Position numbers and translations under genes: made by a program | Part shown: positions 1 through 11,297 of the stretch, piece after piece | How the letters are laid out: each line of letters opens with the position of its first letter | Numbering within the stretch: position 1 is the first letter of the stretch | Assembly (NCBI GenBank): GCA_030830965.1 | Contig: JAURLX010000004.1 | Coordinates: forward strand, 248,001 to 312,000 | DNA from: Verrucomicrobiota bacterium | Lineage (GTDB): Bacteria > Verrucomicrobiota > Verrucomicrobiia > Opitutales > UBA953 | Length of the DNA: 64,000 nt | Reading direction: 5' to 3' | The notes under the pieces: model-generated | The model's input: only the letters and a program-made list of their open reading frames with translations | Database searches by the model: none | Told to the model about the DNA's origin: nothing

Positions 1-75
1 CTTTACGGGGATGCGAAGCAAGTCGGGGGCGGCGGCGAGCGGGGACATGGCGAGAAGCAGGGCGAGAAGACGCAT
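1..75 (-). CDS. Secreted protein, N-terminus only (truncated by window edge)
   Basis: Only the first 25 codons lie in the window. They begin MRLLALLLAMSPLAAA, a short basic start followed by a hydrophobic core and small residues, which is a typical Sec signal peptide ending near residue 16. The mature part starts PDLLRIPVK and then leaves the window. The start lies 30 bases downstream of the DUF423 gene on the same strand, so it may be the last member of the clpC transcription unit. The product cannot be named from this fragment. Confidence 0.5.
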   Translation of the reverse strand, partial: MRLLALLLAMSPLAAAPDLLRIPVK

Positions 76-105
76 GAGCGACAGATAAGGACGAAGGGGC
101 CTGAA

Positions 106-465
106 TCAAGAGCCCGGCGAGGATCGGCGCCCGGAGAAGGCGACCGCGATCCAGCCGGCGAGAAGCAGCGTGCCGCCCACGGGCGTGACCGCGCCCAGCC
201 AGCGGGGCCCGCCGAGGGCCATCGCGTACAGCGTGCCGGCGAAGATCGCGGCGCCCGCGGCCCAGAGCCTGGACGGCCAGAGAGACGCAGGTCCAACCGC
301 GACGACCGCGACCGCGTGCACCAGCAGGTAGAACGTGGCCGTCTCCCACCAGCCCGCGGCGGACGGGTCGGCGGCGAATCGCTCCTTCAGGCCGTGCGCC
401 CCGAACGCGCCCAGCCCCACGGCTGTCGCGCCCATGACGGCGGCGAGCGGGGCGCGGGGCGCCAT
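106..465 (-). CDS. DUF423 family small membrane protein (YgdD-like)
   Basis: The 119-residue protein has four hydrophobic segments and the features of the DUF423/YgdD family: an early GAFGAHGL motif (about residues 19-26), a central WWETATFYLLVHAVAV segment, and a C-terminal LGAVTPVGGTLLLAGW stretch. It is predicted to lie in the inner membrane. No biochemical role is established for the family. The ATG lies one base beyond the clpC stop, so the gene is almost certainly co-transcribed with clpC. The length matches the family. Confidence 0.85.
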   Translation of the reverse strand: MAPRAPLAAVMGATAVGLGAFGAHGLKERFAADPSAAGWWETATFYLLVHAVAVVAVGPASLWPSRLWAAGAAIFAGTLYAMALGGPRWLGAVTPVGGTLLLAGWIAVAFSGRRSSPGS

Positions 466-466
466 G

Positions 467-3001
<2,535 letters not shown>

Positions 3002-3025
3002 GGCTTAAGGGGGTTGTTAGCAGGG

Positions 3026-3053
3026 ACTATGCCCGGGGTCCCGGCCGGTTCAA
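3026..3053 (-). promoter_or_regulatory. Possible sigma-70-type promoter for clpC
   Basis: On the minus strand TTGAAC (3053-3048) and CATAGT (3031-3026) are separated by 16 bases, about 25 bases upstream of the clpC ATG. The -10 match is weak, so this is tentative. The 134-base gap also has to carry the divergent promoter for the DHH gene, which I could not place. Confidence 0.3.
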
Positions 3054-3135
3054 GCGCGACCCCTGTTAAGACGCGGGCGACCGGCTTTTCCCTTTGCCAG
3101 CCCCGCGCGCGCGTTGTTTGTTGGGGGACAACCCG

Positions 3136-4137
3136 ATGGGCAACAGCATGCAGGAGGCCGCAGAGGCCCTAAAGTCAGTCGTGGGCGCCCTCCAGGGCCG
3201 CAAAGCCGCGGTGCTGGGGCACATGCGGCCGGACGGCGACTGCATCGGATCCCAGGTGGCCCTGTGCCGGATGCTGCAAGCCTCCGGGGTGGACGCCCTC
3301 TGCGTCAACCGCGACCGGGTCCCGCCCGGCCTGGCCGCCTACGCCGAGGGCGTGATCTTCGTCCGTGGAGAAGATTATGCCGAGAAGGACCGGCTGGCGG
3401 TGGCGGTCGACTGTGCCGATGCGTCACGCATCGGGACGGAACTGCTCGCCAGGTTCCCCGACGGCATCCTGGGCAATGTCGACCACCATGCCTCCAACCC
3501 GGGCTACGCCAGGCATAACGCCGTGGTGACCTCCGCGGCCGCCACCTGCCACGTCCTCGCAGCCTGCGCCCAGTCGCTGGGACTCCCGGTGGACGCGGCC
3601 ACGGCCAAGGCGCTGCATCTCGGCATCCTCACCGACACGGGCCGCTTCAGCTACGCCAGCGTCACCCCCGAGCTCCTCGAGCTCACGGCCGGGTTGCTGC
3701 GCAAGGGGGCCGACCCCGCGGAAGCCAACTTCCGCGTGTTCGAGCAGGAGTCGCGCGGCAAACTGGCGCTCACGCAGCGCTTCCTGGCATCGCTGCGCTT
3801 CCACGACGACGGACGAATCTGCTCCGGCGAGATCAGGCAGGCGGACTATGCCGCCACAGGCACGACCAAGGAGGACAAGGAAGGGCTGGTCGAATTCCCC
3901 CGGTCGGTGGAGGGCGTGGACGTCGCCGTGCTGATGGAGGAGGGGGCGGACGGCGTCCGTGGCAGCCTCCGCGGACGCGACCCGCGCCTGCGACTGGACC
4001 TGCTGGCCGCGAAACTCAACGGCGGCGGCCATGTGCTGGCCGCAGGATTCAACATGCTGGGCTGCCGGCTCGACCGCGACCGCGACCGCATCATCGCCGC
4101 GGTGGTCGAACACGTGCGCGAACGCTCAGGAAGATGA
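3136..4137 (+). CDS. DHH/DHHA1 phosphoesterase (NrnA-like oligoribonuclease / pAp phosphatase)
   Basis: The 333-residue protein has an N-terminal DHH domain with MRPDGDCIGSQ (metal-binding Asp residues) and VDHHASNPGYA (the DHH signature), and a C-terminal DHHA1 domain ending in GGGHVLAAGF. This is the NrnA arrangement: hydrolysis of very short RNAs and of 3'-phosphoadenosine 5'-phosphate. An upstream in-frame ATG at 3094 would add 14 arginine-rich residues. ATG 3136 is preferred because GGGGGA lies 7 bases before it. The stop overlaps the truB start as ATGA. In many bacteria the same gene sits with rbfA, truB and ribF, which matches this context. Confidence 0.85.
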   Translation: MGNSMQEAAEALKSVVGALQGRKAAVLGHMRPDGDCIGSQVALCRMLQASGVDALCVNRDRVPPGLAAYAEGVIFVRGEDYAEKDRLAVAVDCADASRIGTELLARFPDGILGNVDHHASNPGYARHNAVVTSAAATCHVLAACAQSLGLPVDAATAKALHLGILTDTGRFSYASVTPELLELTAGLLRKGADPAEANFRVFEQESRGKLALTQRFLASLRFHDDGRICSGEIRQADYAATGTTKEDKEGLVEFPRSVEGVDVAVLMEEGADGVRGSLRGRDPRLRLDLLAAKLNGGGHVLAAGFNMLGCRLDRDRDRIIAAVVEHVRERSGR

Positions 4138-4853
4138 GCTCCGAGGAGAACGGCCCCGAGGGCGTGCTCCTCGTGGACAAGCCCGGGGGCTGCACCTCGC
4201 ACGACGTCGTGGACAGCGTGCGACGGCTCTACCGCACGCGGCGCGTCGGCCACGCGGGGACGCTCGACCCCATGGCGACCGGCCTCCTGGTCGTGCTCGT
4301 GGGCAGGGCCACGAAGGCCTCCGACCGGCTGATGGCCCAGGACAAGGAATACCTCGGCGAGGCCACGCTGGGCGTCGTCACCGACACCCAGGACGCCGAA
4401 GGCGAGACGCTGGAGACGAACCCCGTCCCCGAGATCACCGAAGCCCAGGTCCGCTCGGCCTTGGCTTCCATGCTGGGCGACCAGCTGCAGGTCCCGCCGA
4501 TGCATTCGGCCAAGAAGATCGGCGGCCAGAAGCTCTACGACCTCGCACGCAAGGGCATCGAGGTCGTCCGCGAACCCCGCGCGATCCGCATCTCGGAGTT
4601 CGAACTGCTTTCCTGGCAGAGCCCGAAGATCAATTTCCGCGTCCGCTGCACCAAGGGCACCTATGTGCGCACGCTGGCCCACGACCTCGGCCGCAGACTG
4701 GGCCCCGGGGCCCACCTCTCGATGCTCCGACGCACCCGGTCGGGTCGGCTCGACGTCGCCCGCGGGCACACGCTGGAACAGCTGGGGGCCATGGACGACG
4801 GCGGGCTCGCCGCCGCCCTCCTCGCGGTCGACGAGGCCGCGCCTGCCTCATGA
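4134..4853 (+). CDS. truB: tRNA pseudouridine(55) synthase TruB
   Basis: TruB converts U55 of the tRNA T-arm to pseudouridine. The 239-residue protein starts with the family hallmark LLVDKPGGCTSHDVV and has the catalytic-aspartate motif HAGTLDPMATGLL (about residues 41-53). KGTYVRTLAHDLG near 178 is the second conserved TruB motif. At 239 residues it resembles the shorter TruB forms, with a reduced C-terminal PUA-like domain compared with the E. coli enzyme (314 residues). Its start overlaps the DHH stop and its stop overlaps the ribF start, both as ATGA, so the three are translationally coupled. Confidence 0.95.
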   Translation: MSSEENGPEGVLLVDKPGGCTSHDVVDSVRRLYRTRRVGHAGTLDPMATGLLVVLVGRATKASDRLMAQDKEYLGEATLGVVTDTQDAEGETLETNPVPEITEAQVRSALASMLGDQLQVPPMHSAKKIGGQKLYDLARKGIEVVREPRAIRISEFELLSWQSPKINFRVRCTKGTYVRTLAHDLGRRLGPGAHLSMLRRTRSGRLDVARGHTLEQLGAMDDGGLAAALLAVDEAAPAS

Positions 4854-5749
4854 CGGCTCCCCTTCACATCGCGCTCGGGGCGTTCGACGGGGTCCACCTA
4901 GGGCACCGGGCCGTACTGCGCTCCGCGCGCGCCTGCGCTGAAAGGGACGGCGGGACGGCGGCCGCGATGACCTACGAGCCCCATCCCAGCAGGTTCCTTC
5001 GCCCGGACAGCCCGGTGCCGAGGATCCTTTCGCCGCGTCAGAACGAGGAACGGCTGCTCGAGGCCGGCGCCGCATACGTCCATCGCCAGGCCTTCGACGC
5101 GGCGCACGCGGCGATCGAGGCGGCCGACTTCCCCGCCTGGCTCCGCCGCGCCTTCCCCGCCCTCAGCTCCCTCCATGTGGGCGAGAACTTTCGTTACGGA
5201 CGCGGCCGGGCCGGCGACGACCGCATGCTGGCCGAGCATGGCAGGCTCGCGGGCTTCGAGGTGCGGACAGTGCCCGCGGTGCGGCTGGCGGACGACACGG
5301 TGAGCAGCTCGCGCATCCGCCAGGCCCTCGCGGCCGGCGAGCTGGAGCTGGCCAACGCGATGCTGCTCCGGCCTTACGAGGCCGAGGGCCAGGTCGTGGC
5401 CGGAAGAGGGCTCGGGCGCACCATCGGCTTCCCGACGGCCAACATCGCCTGGGAGCCTGAGCTCCGGCCCGCCTTCGGCGTCTACGCGGTCGAGGTGGTC
5501 CTCGGCGGCGAGGCCCTGCCTGCGGTGGCGAACTACGGGCTCCGTCCAACGGTGGAAAGCGCCCCCGTCGCGCCGCTGCTCGAGGCCCACGTGCTCCGCG
5601 GCGACGCCCCGACCACCGGTGACGCAGTCCGCGTCCGCTGGGTCCGTCGCCTCCGCGCCGAACAGAAGTTCGCCGACCTCGCCGCCCTGCAGGCGCAGAT
5701 CGCCAAGGACTCCGCCCAGGCCAAGCAGGCGCTGGGACTACTGGGCTAG
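4850..5749 (+). CDS. ribF: Bifunctional riboflavin kinase / FAD synthetase RibF
   Basis: The 299-residue enzyme makes FMN from riboflavin and then FAD. The N-terminal adenylyltransferase domain shows GAFDGVHLGHRAVL with the HxGH nucleotide-binding motif (about residues 8-21), and SSSRIRQAL near 160. The C-terminal flavokinase domain begins with GRTIGFPTANI near residue 185. ATG 4850 overlaps the truB stop and gives the correct family start; the longer open frame upstream only mirrors truB in another frame. The 3' end overlaps the convergent beta-helix gene by 12 bases. Confidence 0.95.
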   Translation: MTAPLHIALGAFDGVHLGHRAVLRSARACAERDGGTAAAMTYEPHPSRFLRPDSPVPRILSPRQNEERLLEAGAAYVHRQAFDAAHAAIEAADFPAWLRRAFPALSSLHVGENFRYGRGRAGDDRMLAEHGRLAGFEVRTVPAVRLADDTVSSSRIRQALAAGELELANAMLLRPYEAEGQVVAGRGLGRTIGFPTANIAWEPELRPAFGVYAVEVVLGGEALPAVANYGLRPTVESAPVAPLLEAHVLRGDAPTTGDAVRVRWVRRLRAEQKFADLAALQAQIAKDSAQAKQALGLLG

Positions 5750-6895
5750 CCTGGGACGGTATTGCGGGGGGACGACGGACTCGACGAGCGCCCGCCGGTC
5801 GGCGGGCGAGCCATCGTACTCGAGGACTCCGTTTGCCTTCAGCGTGTCCCCCTCGAGGGTGAACCGTCGGGCGAAGATCGCAGAGCCCTGGGCCACGGCC
5901 GCCGACCCCTTCGGTCCTTCGCGGAGGATCAGGACGTTATCGACGCGCAGTTCGCTGCGCTGCTCCTTCCCGCCCGCGACCTGCAAGGCGTGCTCGCCCG
6001 TCGACAGCACCACGGCATCGGCGAGGGCATACCGGCCGTCGTTCAGGAAATAGAGGTCGAAGGCCAGGTTGTCGGCAAGGAAGACATGCCGATAGCTGGT
6101 CTTGGCCGCCACCGTATCAGTGATGCCGGTGCTGTTGCCGACGCCGACGAACCCGTCGACACGGTATTCGGCCGACTCGTGCGCGCTGATGCCGTCATCC
6201 CCGCACTCGATGGCGCGGATGTTCTCGAAGACGACGTCACGGCAGTCCCCATGGATGTTGAATCCATCGTTGTACGGGTGGGTCGCGGTGAGGTTGCGGA
6301 CGACCAGATGGGCGTTGGCGCCGCTAAGCTGGACGCCAGCGGAACGCACAGGCACAAAGATGCGGGCATCGGTCAATTTCTGTCCTTGGGGCAGCCGGAT
6401 GAAGAATGATCCGAAGACCTGGCTGGAACCCGTCTTGTCGCGGGAGCCGTCGCGGACGAACGTCCACTCGCCGGGCTTCAGCTCGAGCGGCTTCAGGAAG
6501 GCGGCCTTCCTGCCCTTCGAAGTCCGGCCCATGCGGTTCATCCGGCCGTCCCAGAGGAAGAACCAACGCATGAGCATCGCTTCATCCAGCCGCGGCAGCA
6601 GCTCCTTCGCTTCGAAAAGGCCCGGGGAAATCTCCGCCCATTGCTTCGGATCCAGCGGATCGGAACCCTCCAGCGTCGCGCCGTGTCCGTCGAGCGTGAC
6701 CGGCCTGCCCGCCTCGCCCTTCTTGGAATAGAAGCCGACGTAATCGCGGTAGACGATCGGCTGGAGATGTATCGTGTCGCCCGGCTGCGCTAACCTGATG
6801 GCCGCGGCGATGGTCTTCACGTCCTCGCCGACGCGGATATCACGGGCGATGGAAGGCTGCGTCACAACCAGCATGCAGAGCATGACGCGGCGCAT
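5738..6895 (-). CDS. Secreted right-handed parallel beta-helix protein
   Basis: The 385-residue product starts MRRVMLCMLVVTQPSIARD, a signal-peptide-like segment, followed by VGEDVKTIAAAIRLAQPGDTI, the N-terminal cap common to parallel beta-helix proteins. The body has repeating short turns such as NDGFNIHGDCRDVVFENI and a GDDGISAHES stretch, like those in polysaccharide lyase and pectate-lyase-like folds. The substrate cannot be told. Start 6895 was chosen over the longer frame (6970) because it gives a signal peptide and lies 5 bases after the mpl stop. Probably co-transcribed with mpl. Export to periplasm or outside is inferred. Confidence 0.75.
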   Translation of the reverse strand: MRRVMLCMLVVTQPSIARDIRVGEDVKTIAAAIRLAQPGDTIHLQPIVYRDYVGFYSKKGEAGRPVTLDGHGATLEGSDPLDPKQWAEISPGLFEAKELLPRLDEAMLMRWFFLWDGRMNRMGRTSKGRKAAFLKPLELKPGEWTFVRDGSRDKTGSSQVFGSFFIRLPQGQKLTDARIFVPVRSAGVQLSGANAHLVVRNLTATHPYNDGFNIHGDCRDVVFENIRAIECGDDGISAHESAEYRVDGFVGVGNSTGITDTVAAKTSYRHVFLADNLAFDLYFLNDGRYALADAVVLSTGEHALQVAGGKEQRSELRVDNVLILREGPKGSAAVAQGSAIFARRFTLEGDTLKANGVLEYDGSPADRRALVESVVPPQYRPRLAQ

Positions 6896-6900
6896 CGGCT

Positions 6901-8316
6901 TCAGGACTGCGAACGGGCGAACTTGCTGATGATGCCGCCGAACGCGCCGTTCGAGAAGAAGACGACGCAACGTGGCGATCCGTCCGATTTCACGAGGGCG
7001 GTGAGTTCGGCGAGCAAGGCGTCGTTCGAAGCCGGGGCGAACCCCTTCTTCCCGACGGCGGCGATCGCGGCGGCGACGCCGGCGCTGTCGAAGCGTTCTT
7101 CGCCAAGCTTGTCGGCGCGGTGCGGCGGAGCCAGGAAGACCTCGTCAGCCTTCTTGAGCGCCTCGCGGAAGGCTTCCTGCATCACCTTGCGGGCGGCGGT
7201 GTTGCTCCGCGGCTCGAAGCAGGCGACGAGACGATGCTTCGGATAGCGGGCGCGCAGGGAGTCCAACGTGAGGTCGAGCGCGGTCGGATGGTGGCCGAAG
7301 TCCTCGATGACCGTCAGGTCGGGTCGGTCGACGAGCACCTGCTGGCGGCGCTGCACCCCTTGGAAGGAGTTGAGCGCCTCGAGCTTCAGTTTCGTCGGGT
7401 CCTTGGCGTCGAGCAGGAGGCCGGCGGAGACGGCGGCCATGGCGGCGTTGCGGGCGTTGAAGAGACCCGGGAGCGCCCACTTCACCCTGCCCCAAACCTT
7501 GCCCTTCCAATTCAACGTGAAGGACGAACCCGTCGGGGATTCCTGGAAGTCGGCGATGACGGCGTCGTTCGCTGCGCCGACGCCCACGCGCGCCACCGGA
7601 GCCCAGCTGACATCCTTGACCAGACCGACGACATGCGCGTCGTCGCCGTTGGCGACGACCGCGCCGTCGCGGGGGACGACGCGGAGCACGTGGGAGAACG
7701 TGCGCAACACGTCGTCGAGATCGCGGAAGATGTCCGCGTGGTCGAATTCGCAGTTGTTGACCGCGAGCACGTGCGGCAGGTACTGGATGAACTTGCTGCG
7801 CTTGTCGAAGAAGGCCGTGTCGTATTCGTCGCCCTCGATGACGAAGGGGCCGCCCTGCGCGCCGGGATGCGAGGAGTCCGGAAGATCGCGGGGGATGCCG
7901 CCGACAAGCCAGCCGGGGTCGGCGCCGTTGGCCTTGAGCAGGACCGCCGCCATGCAGGTCGTGGTGGTCTTGCCGTGCGTGCCGGCGACGACGAGGTTGC
8001 GTCGCTCGTTCAGGAGACGCGTGCGTAGGAGCTCGGGCAGCGAGACGTAAGGCTGGGAGCGGGCTTCGAGGAGCCACTCCGCCTCCGGATGCCCGCGGGA
8101 GACGACGTTCCCCACGACGACGAGGTCCGGCTTCAGCCGTTCCAACCGCCCGGCGTCCCAGCCCTCTAGGATGTCGACTCCCGCCGCGCGAAGATGGTCC
8201 GACATGGGGGGATAGACGCCCGAGTCCGAACCGCAGACCTCATGGCCCAGGGCGCGCATCAGCAGGGCGGCGTTGCCCATCGCGGTGCCGCAGACGCCCA
8301 TGAAGTAGATGCGCAT
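6901..8316 (-). CDS. mpl: UDP-N-acetylmuramate:L-Ala-gamma-D-Glu-meso-DAP ligase Mpl
   Basis: Mpl reattaches the recycled murein tripeptide to UDP-MurNAc in the cytosol. The 471-residue protein has the MurC-like UDP-binding start MRIYFMGVCGTAMGNAALL, the ATP loop VAGTHGKTTTT near residue 112, and IEGDEYDTAFFDKRSKF near 170, which separates Mpl from MurC. A central FGHHPTALDLTLDSLRARYP motif and an ACFEPRSNT motif follow. This indicates meso-DAP peptidoglycan with recycling. It is transcribed away from truB-ribF, between the hpf gene upstream and the beta-helix gene downstream. Confidence 0.93.
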   Translation of the reverse strand: MRIYFMGVCGTAMGNAALLMRALGHEVCGSDSGVYPPMSDHLRAAGVDILEGWDAGRLERLKPDLVVVGNVVSRGHPEAEWLLEARSQPYVSLPELLRTRLLNERRNLVVAGTHGKTTTTCMAAVLLKANGADPGWLVGGIPRDLPDSSHPGAQGGPFVIEGDEYDTAFFDKRSKFIQYLPHVLAVNNCEFDHADIFRDLDDVLRTFSHVLRVVPRDGAVVANGDDAHVVGLVKDVSWAPVARVGVGAANDAVIADFQESPTGSSFTLNWKGKVWGRVKWALPGLFNARNAAMAAVSAGLLLDAKDPTKLKLEALNSFQGVQRRQQVLVDRPDLTVIEDFGHHPTALDLTLDSLRARYPKHRLVACFEPRSNTAARKVMQEAFREALKKADEVFLAPPHRADKLGEERFDSAGVAAAIAAVGKKGFAPASNDALLAELTALVKSDGSPRCVVFFSNGAFGGIISKFARSQS

Positions 8317-8373
8317 GCCGGTTCAGATAGAGCGTCCGGCCCGCCCGGGCGAGCAGACAAATCCGGGCGTGCA

Positions 8374-8397
8374 GAGGGCCGGCTTACGCCGGCCCTC
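8374..8397 (-). terminator. Perfect 10-bp hairpin between hpf and mpl
   Basis: GAGGGCCGGC and GCCGGCCCTC flank a four-base loop that reads GTAA on the minus strand, a GNRA-type tetraloop. It lies about 20 bases after the hpf stop and about 60 bases before the mpl start. There is no T-run, so it may be a factor-dependent terminator, an RNA-stability element, or both, rather than a classical intrinsic terminator. Confidence 0.5.
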
Positions 8398-8417
8398 GAC
8401 ATGCGGACCCGCCGGCC

Positions 8418-8777
8418 TCAGGCCACCCGGCCCAGGTCGCCCAGGTCGGTCGGGTGAGGGTGGTTGCGCTTCTCCTTGTCGAGCCGGTGCCGGCGGCGGA
8501 GCTGGCGGTCGACCTTGTCGACGAGGATGTCGATGGACTTGTAGAGGTCGTCGGACTCTTCGCGCACGACGATGTCAGGGCCGGGCACTTCGAGCCTGAT
8601 CTGGGCGCCGAACTCGCGGCTGTGGTCGCGACTACGTGAACGGATCAGCTCGACATGCACGCGGATGATCCGCGGGTTGTGGCGCAGCAGCCTTTCGACC
8701 TTCGCGCACACGGTCTCCTTCAGGGCGTCCGTGAGGTCCAGATGGACCCCGGACACCAGTATCTGGGCGTTGTTCAT
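8418..8777 (-). CDS. hpf: Ribosome hibernation-promoting factor, short form (HPF/RaiA family)
   Basis: The 119-residue protein begins MNNAQILVSGVHLDLTDALK, the beta-alpha start of the S30AE/HPF fold. VEVELI-like strand residues (HVELIRSRSRDHSREF) and DDLYKSIDILVDKVDRQLRRR follow, with the basic helix that sits in the ribosomal decoding region. It lacks the C-terminal dimerisation domain of long HPF, so it should act like the short E. coli-type factor. ATG 8777 is used because the frame upstream of it has no family similarity and overlaps the divergent gene. No clear Shine-Dalgarno precedes it. Confidence 0.88.
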   Translation of the reverse strand: MNNAQILVSGVHLDLTDALKETVCAKVERLLRHNPRIIRVHVELIRSRSRDHSREFGAQIRLEVPGPDIVVREESDDLYKSIDILVDKVDRQLRRRHRLDKEKRNHPHPTDLGDLGRVA

Positions 8778-8817
8778 GCGGGTTGTGTTGTTGGGCGTGG
8801 CGGTGCAACCTGCTTCC

Positions 8818-9639
8818 ATGTCCGGAAACGAATCCGTCGCCGCCATGCTCAGGGGCTTCTGCTGCGCAGTGGTGACTGGGGGTTCGTCCGGCATCGGTCG
8901 CGCGGTGATCTCACGCATGGCCCAGTATGCACCGGACGTCCCCGTGTTCAACCTGTCCCGCACGATGGCCGCGGGGCCTCCGATCCACCCTCGCCTGACC
9001 CATCTTGCGTGCGACCTAACACAAGCGACTGCCATCGAGGAGGTTGCCGTCCGATTAAGGACGCTAATGCCGCGCGAAGGGCGGATGCTTCTCGTTAATA
9101 ACAGCGGGTTCGGCTCCTATGGCGCGTTCCCGGACCCGGGCGTCGGGAGGAATCTCGAGATGATCGACCTGAATGTGCGCGCCATCGTGCACCTCACCGG
9201 CCTGCTCTGGCCGGAACTGCAGGCCCGCGGCGGCGTCATCGTGAACGTGGCCTCGCTGGCGGGCTACCAACCGACCCCGCTGATGTCGACCTATGCGGCG
9301 ACAAAGGCTTTTGTCCTGAACTGGAGCGTGGCCCTCGACGCCGAGGCCCGCCCTCACGGCCTGCGCTGCCTGGCCGTCTGCCCCGGTCCGGTGTCGACCA
9401 ACTTCTCACGGGCGGCTGGTTTCGCCACCTCCACCGGGCTGGGCGGCCAGACTGCGGAGGCCTGCGCCGACGAGATCCTGGACGCCATGGAAGGCGAGGC
9501 GATCGAACGTGTCACAGGCCTGCGCAACCGTCTCTTGAGCGTGATCTCGGCCCGGCTGCCCAAAGCCTGGGCGGCGGCCGTGGGGCTGCGCATGATCCGC
9601 CGCCTGCGCCTCGACCGACTGCTCCGGCGCGACACCTAG
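8818..9639 (+). CDS. Short-chain dehydrogenase/reductase (SDR)
   Basis: A 273-residue classical SDR. TGGSSGIGRAV (about residues 20-30) is the TGxxxGxG nucleotide-binding loop. LVNNSG (about 92-97) matches the NNxG motif. The catalytic Ser lies in NVASLAGY and the Tyr-Lys pair in STYAATKAF (near 160). PGPVSTNF is the usual post-catalytic motif. The substrate is not predictable. A second in-frame ATG at 8845 (MLRGFCC) is a possible start. Divergent from hpf. Its TAG stop overlaps the recN stop within the four bases CTAG. Confidence 0.88.
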   Translation: MSGNESVAAMLRGFCCAVVTGGSSGIGRAVISRMAQYAPDVPVFNLSRTMAAGPPIHPRLTHLACDLTQATAIEEVAVRLRTLMPREGRMLLVNNSGFGSYGAFPDPGVGRNLEMIDLNVRAIVHLTGLLWPELQARGGVIVNVASLAGYQPTPLMSTYAATKAFVLNWSVALDAEARPHGLRCLAVCPGPVSTNFSRAAGFATSTGLGGQTAEACADEILDAMEGEAIERVTGLRNRLLSVISARLPKAWAAAVGLRMIRRLRLDRLLRRDT

Positions 9640-11297
9640 GCGGCGCCGTCGAGGAGCTCCCGGGCGTGCGCGAGAGCGACCTTGCTGGCGCGATCGCCGA
9701 GCATCCGCGCGAGTTCGGATTCACGCTCCTTGCGCCGCGCATGAACGGGGTCGATCGTGACCGTGGTCGACCGCGCGTCCTGGGTCTTGTTGACCACCAG
9801 ATGTGCGTGACCGAGGGCGGCCACCTGCGGGAGGTGCGTGACGCAGAAGACCTGATGCCCGCCTCCGAGCGCGGCCAGCTCACGACCGACCTGCGCGCCG
9901 ATCTCGCCGCCGACGTTGGCGTCGACCTCGTCGAAGACCAGCACCGGGGTGCGATCCACGGCGGCCAGCACCGTCTTGAGCGCGAGCATCACCCGGGCGG
10001 CCTCCCCACTGGAAGCGATCTGGTCGAGCGGCAGCAGGTCCTGCCCCGCGTTCGGGCAGAAGAGGAAGCGGACCGCGTCGGCGCCGTCGGGACCGAGTTC
10101 GGCGGGGGCGACGTCGACCCGCAGGTCCGCCTTCTTGAAACCGAGTGAGCCGAGCATCTTGCGCACGGACGCGGCGAGCTTCACCGCCGCCTTCGAGCGC
10201 GCGTCGTGAAGCCTGGCGGCCTGGGCACGCAGGGACTGCTCGACCTTAGCGGCCTCCGCGCGGGCGGCGGCCACGCGTGCCTCCACGTCGCCCTGCGAGG
10301 CGAGGCGGCGACGGAGGGCCTCGCGGCGCTCCCGCACGGACTCGGCGTCGGGCCCGTGTTTGCGGCGTAGCTCAAGCCAGAGATTCATGCGCTCCTCGAG
10401 CCCCGCCGCGCCGTCCTCGTCGCCGCCCAGTCCGCGGCCGAGCCTTCCGAAGTCGGCGCGCACGTCGTCGGCCTCGGCCGCGAGGGCGCGGAGGCGCTCG
10501 CTGAGCGGGACGGCCTCCGGGTCGATGCGGGCCGCGTCGTCGGCGGCCTTGAGCAAGCGCGGCAGGATGACGCCGAGCCCTTCGGATCCGAGCCCGGCAT
10601 CGAGTTGGGCGAGGAGCGCGGCGAGCTCCTGAGCCCGGGACAGACGGGCGTGCTCGCGTTCAAGGCGGGCGACGGCCTCCTCGGAGAGATCGAGGGAGTC
10701 CATGCGTTCGAGCTGCGCCCGGAGGAAGGCCTCCTCGTCGTCCGAGAGACGTTCGGCGGCGGCGGCTTCGTCGGCCTCGCGCAGCAGGGCCTGCCGACGG
10801 CGCCAGTCCGCGCCGTAATCCTCGAGGGCGCGGCCGAGCCCGGCGTGCAGGTCGAGCATGTCGCGCTGCGTCCCCGCGCGCATCAGCTTCTGGGGCTCGC
10901 CTGGCCCGTGGAAATCGATCCACAGTTCACCCAGACGCTGGAGCTGCGCCAGCGTCGCGGACCCGCCGTTGACCGAGATACGTCCGGCCTTGGAGACATG
11001 GACGGTGCGCTTGAGGATGAGCAAGCCATCCTCGCACGCCGGCAGGTCGAGCTCCTCGACGAGGACGGCGAACCGCGGGTCCTCGCCGCACTCGAGCTCG
11101 GCCTCGACGGAGGCCTCCTCGGCGCCCTTGCGGACGACCGTCTTCGCCGCCCGGTGCCCAGCGAGGAGCGACAGCGCGCCGAGCAGCACGGACTTGCCCG
11201 CGCCCGTCTCGCCGGTGACCACGGTGAATCCCGCGCCCAGATCGAGGTCGGCCCGATCCATCAGGGCGAGGTCACGGATGAGAAGTCTTCGGATCAT
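9636..11297 (-). CDS. recN: DNA repair protein RecN
   Basis: RecN is an SMC-like ATPase that acts early in double-strand-break repair. The 553-residue protein starts MIRRLLIRDLALMDRADLDL and has Walker A GETGAGKS (29-36). A long alpha-helical coiled-coil section occupies the centre. The C-terminal head has a LASSGEAARVMLALK-type signature and Walker B VFDEVDANVGGE, followed by CVTHLPQVAALG. Start 11297 overlaps the yggS stop as ATGA, which is better than the longer frame. yggS-recN therefore form a coupled pair. No LexA-type operator was recognised. Confidence 0.94.
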   Translation of the reverse strand: MIRRLLIRDLALMDRADLDLGAGFTVVTGETGAGKSVLLGALSLLAGHRAAKTVVRKGAEEASVEAELECGEDPRFAVLVEELDLPACEDGLLILKRTVHVSKAGRISVNGGSATLAQLQRLGELWIDFHGPGEPQKLMRAGTQRDMLDLHAGLGRALEDYGADWRRRQALLREADEAAAAERLSDDEEAFLRAQLERMDSLDLSEEAVARLEREHARLSRAQELAALLAQLDAGLGSEGLGVILPRLLKAADDAARIDPEAVPLSERLRALAAEADDVRADFGRLGRGLGGDEDGAAGLEERMNLWLELRRKHGPDAESVRERREALRRRLASQGDVEARVAAARAEAAKVEQSLRAQAARLHDARSKAAVKLAASVRKMLGSLGFKKADLRVDVAPAELGPDGADAVRFLFCPNAGQDLLPLDQIASSGEAARVMLALKTVLAAVDRTPVLVFDEVDANVGGEIGAQVGRELAALGGGHQVFCVTHLPQVAALGHAHLVVNKTQDARSTTVTIDPVHARRKERESELARMLGDRASKVALAHARELLDGAA

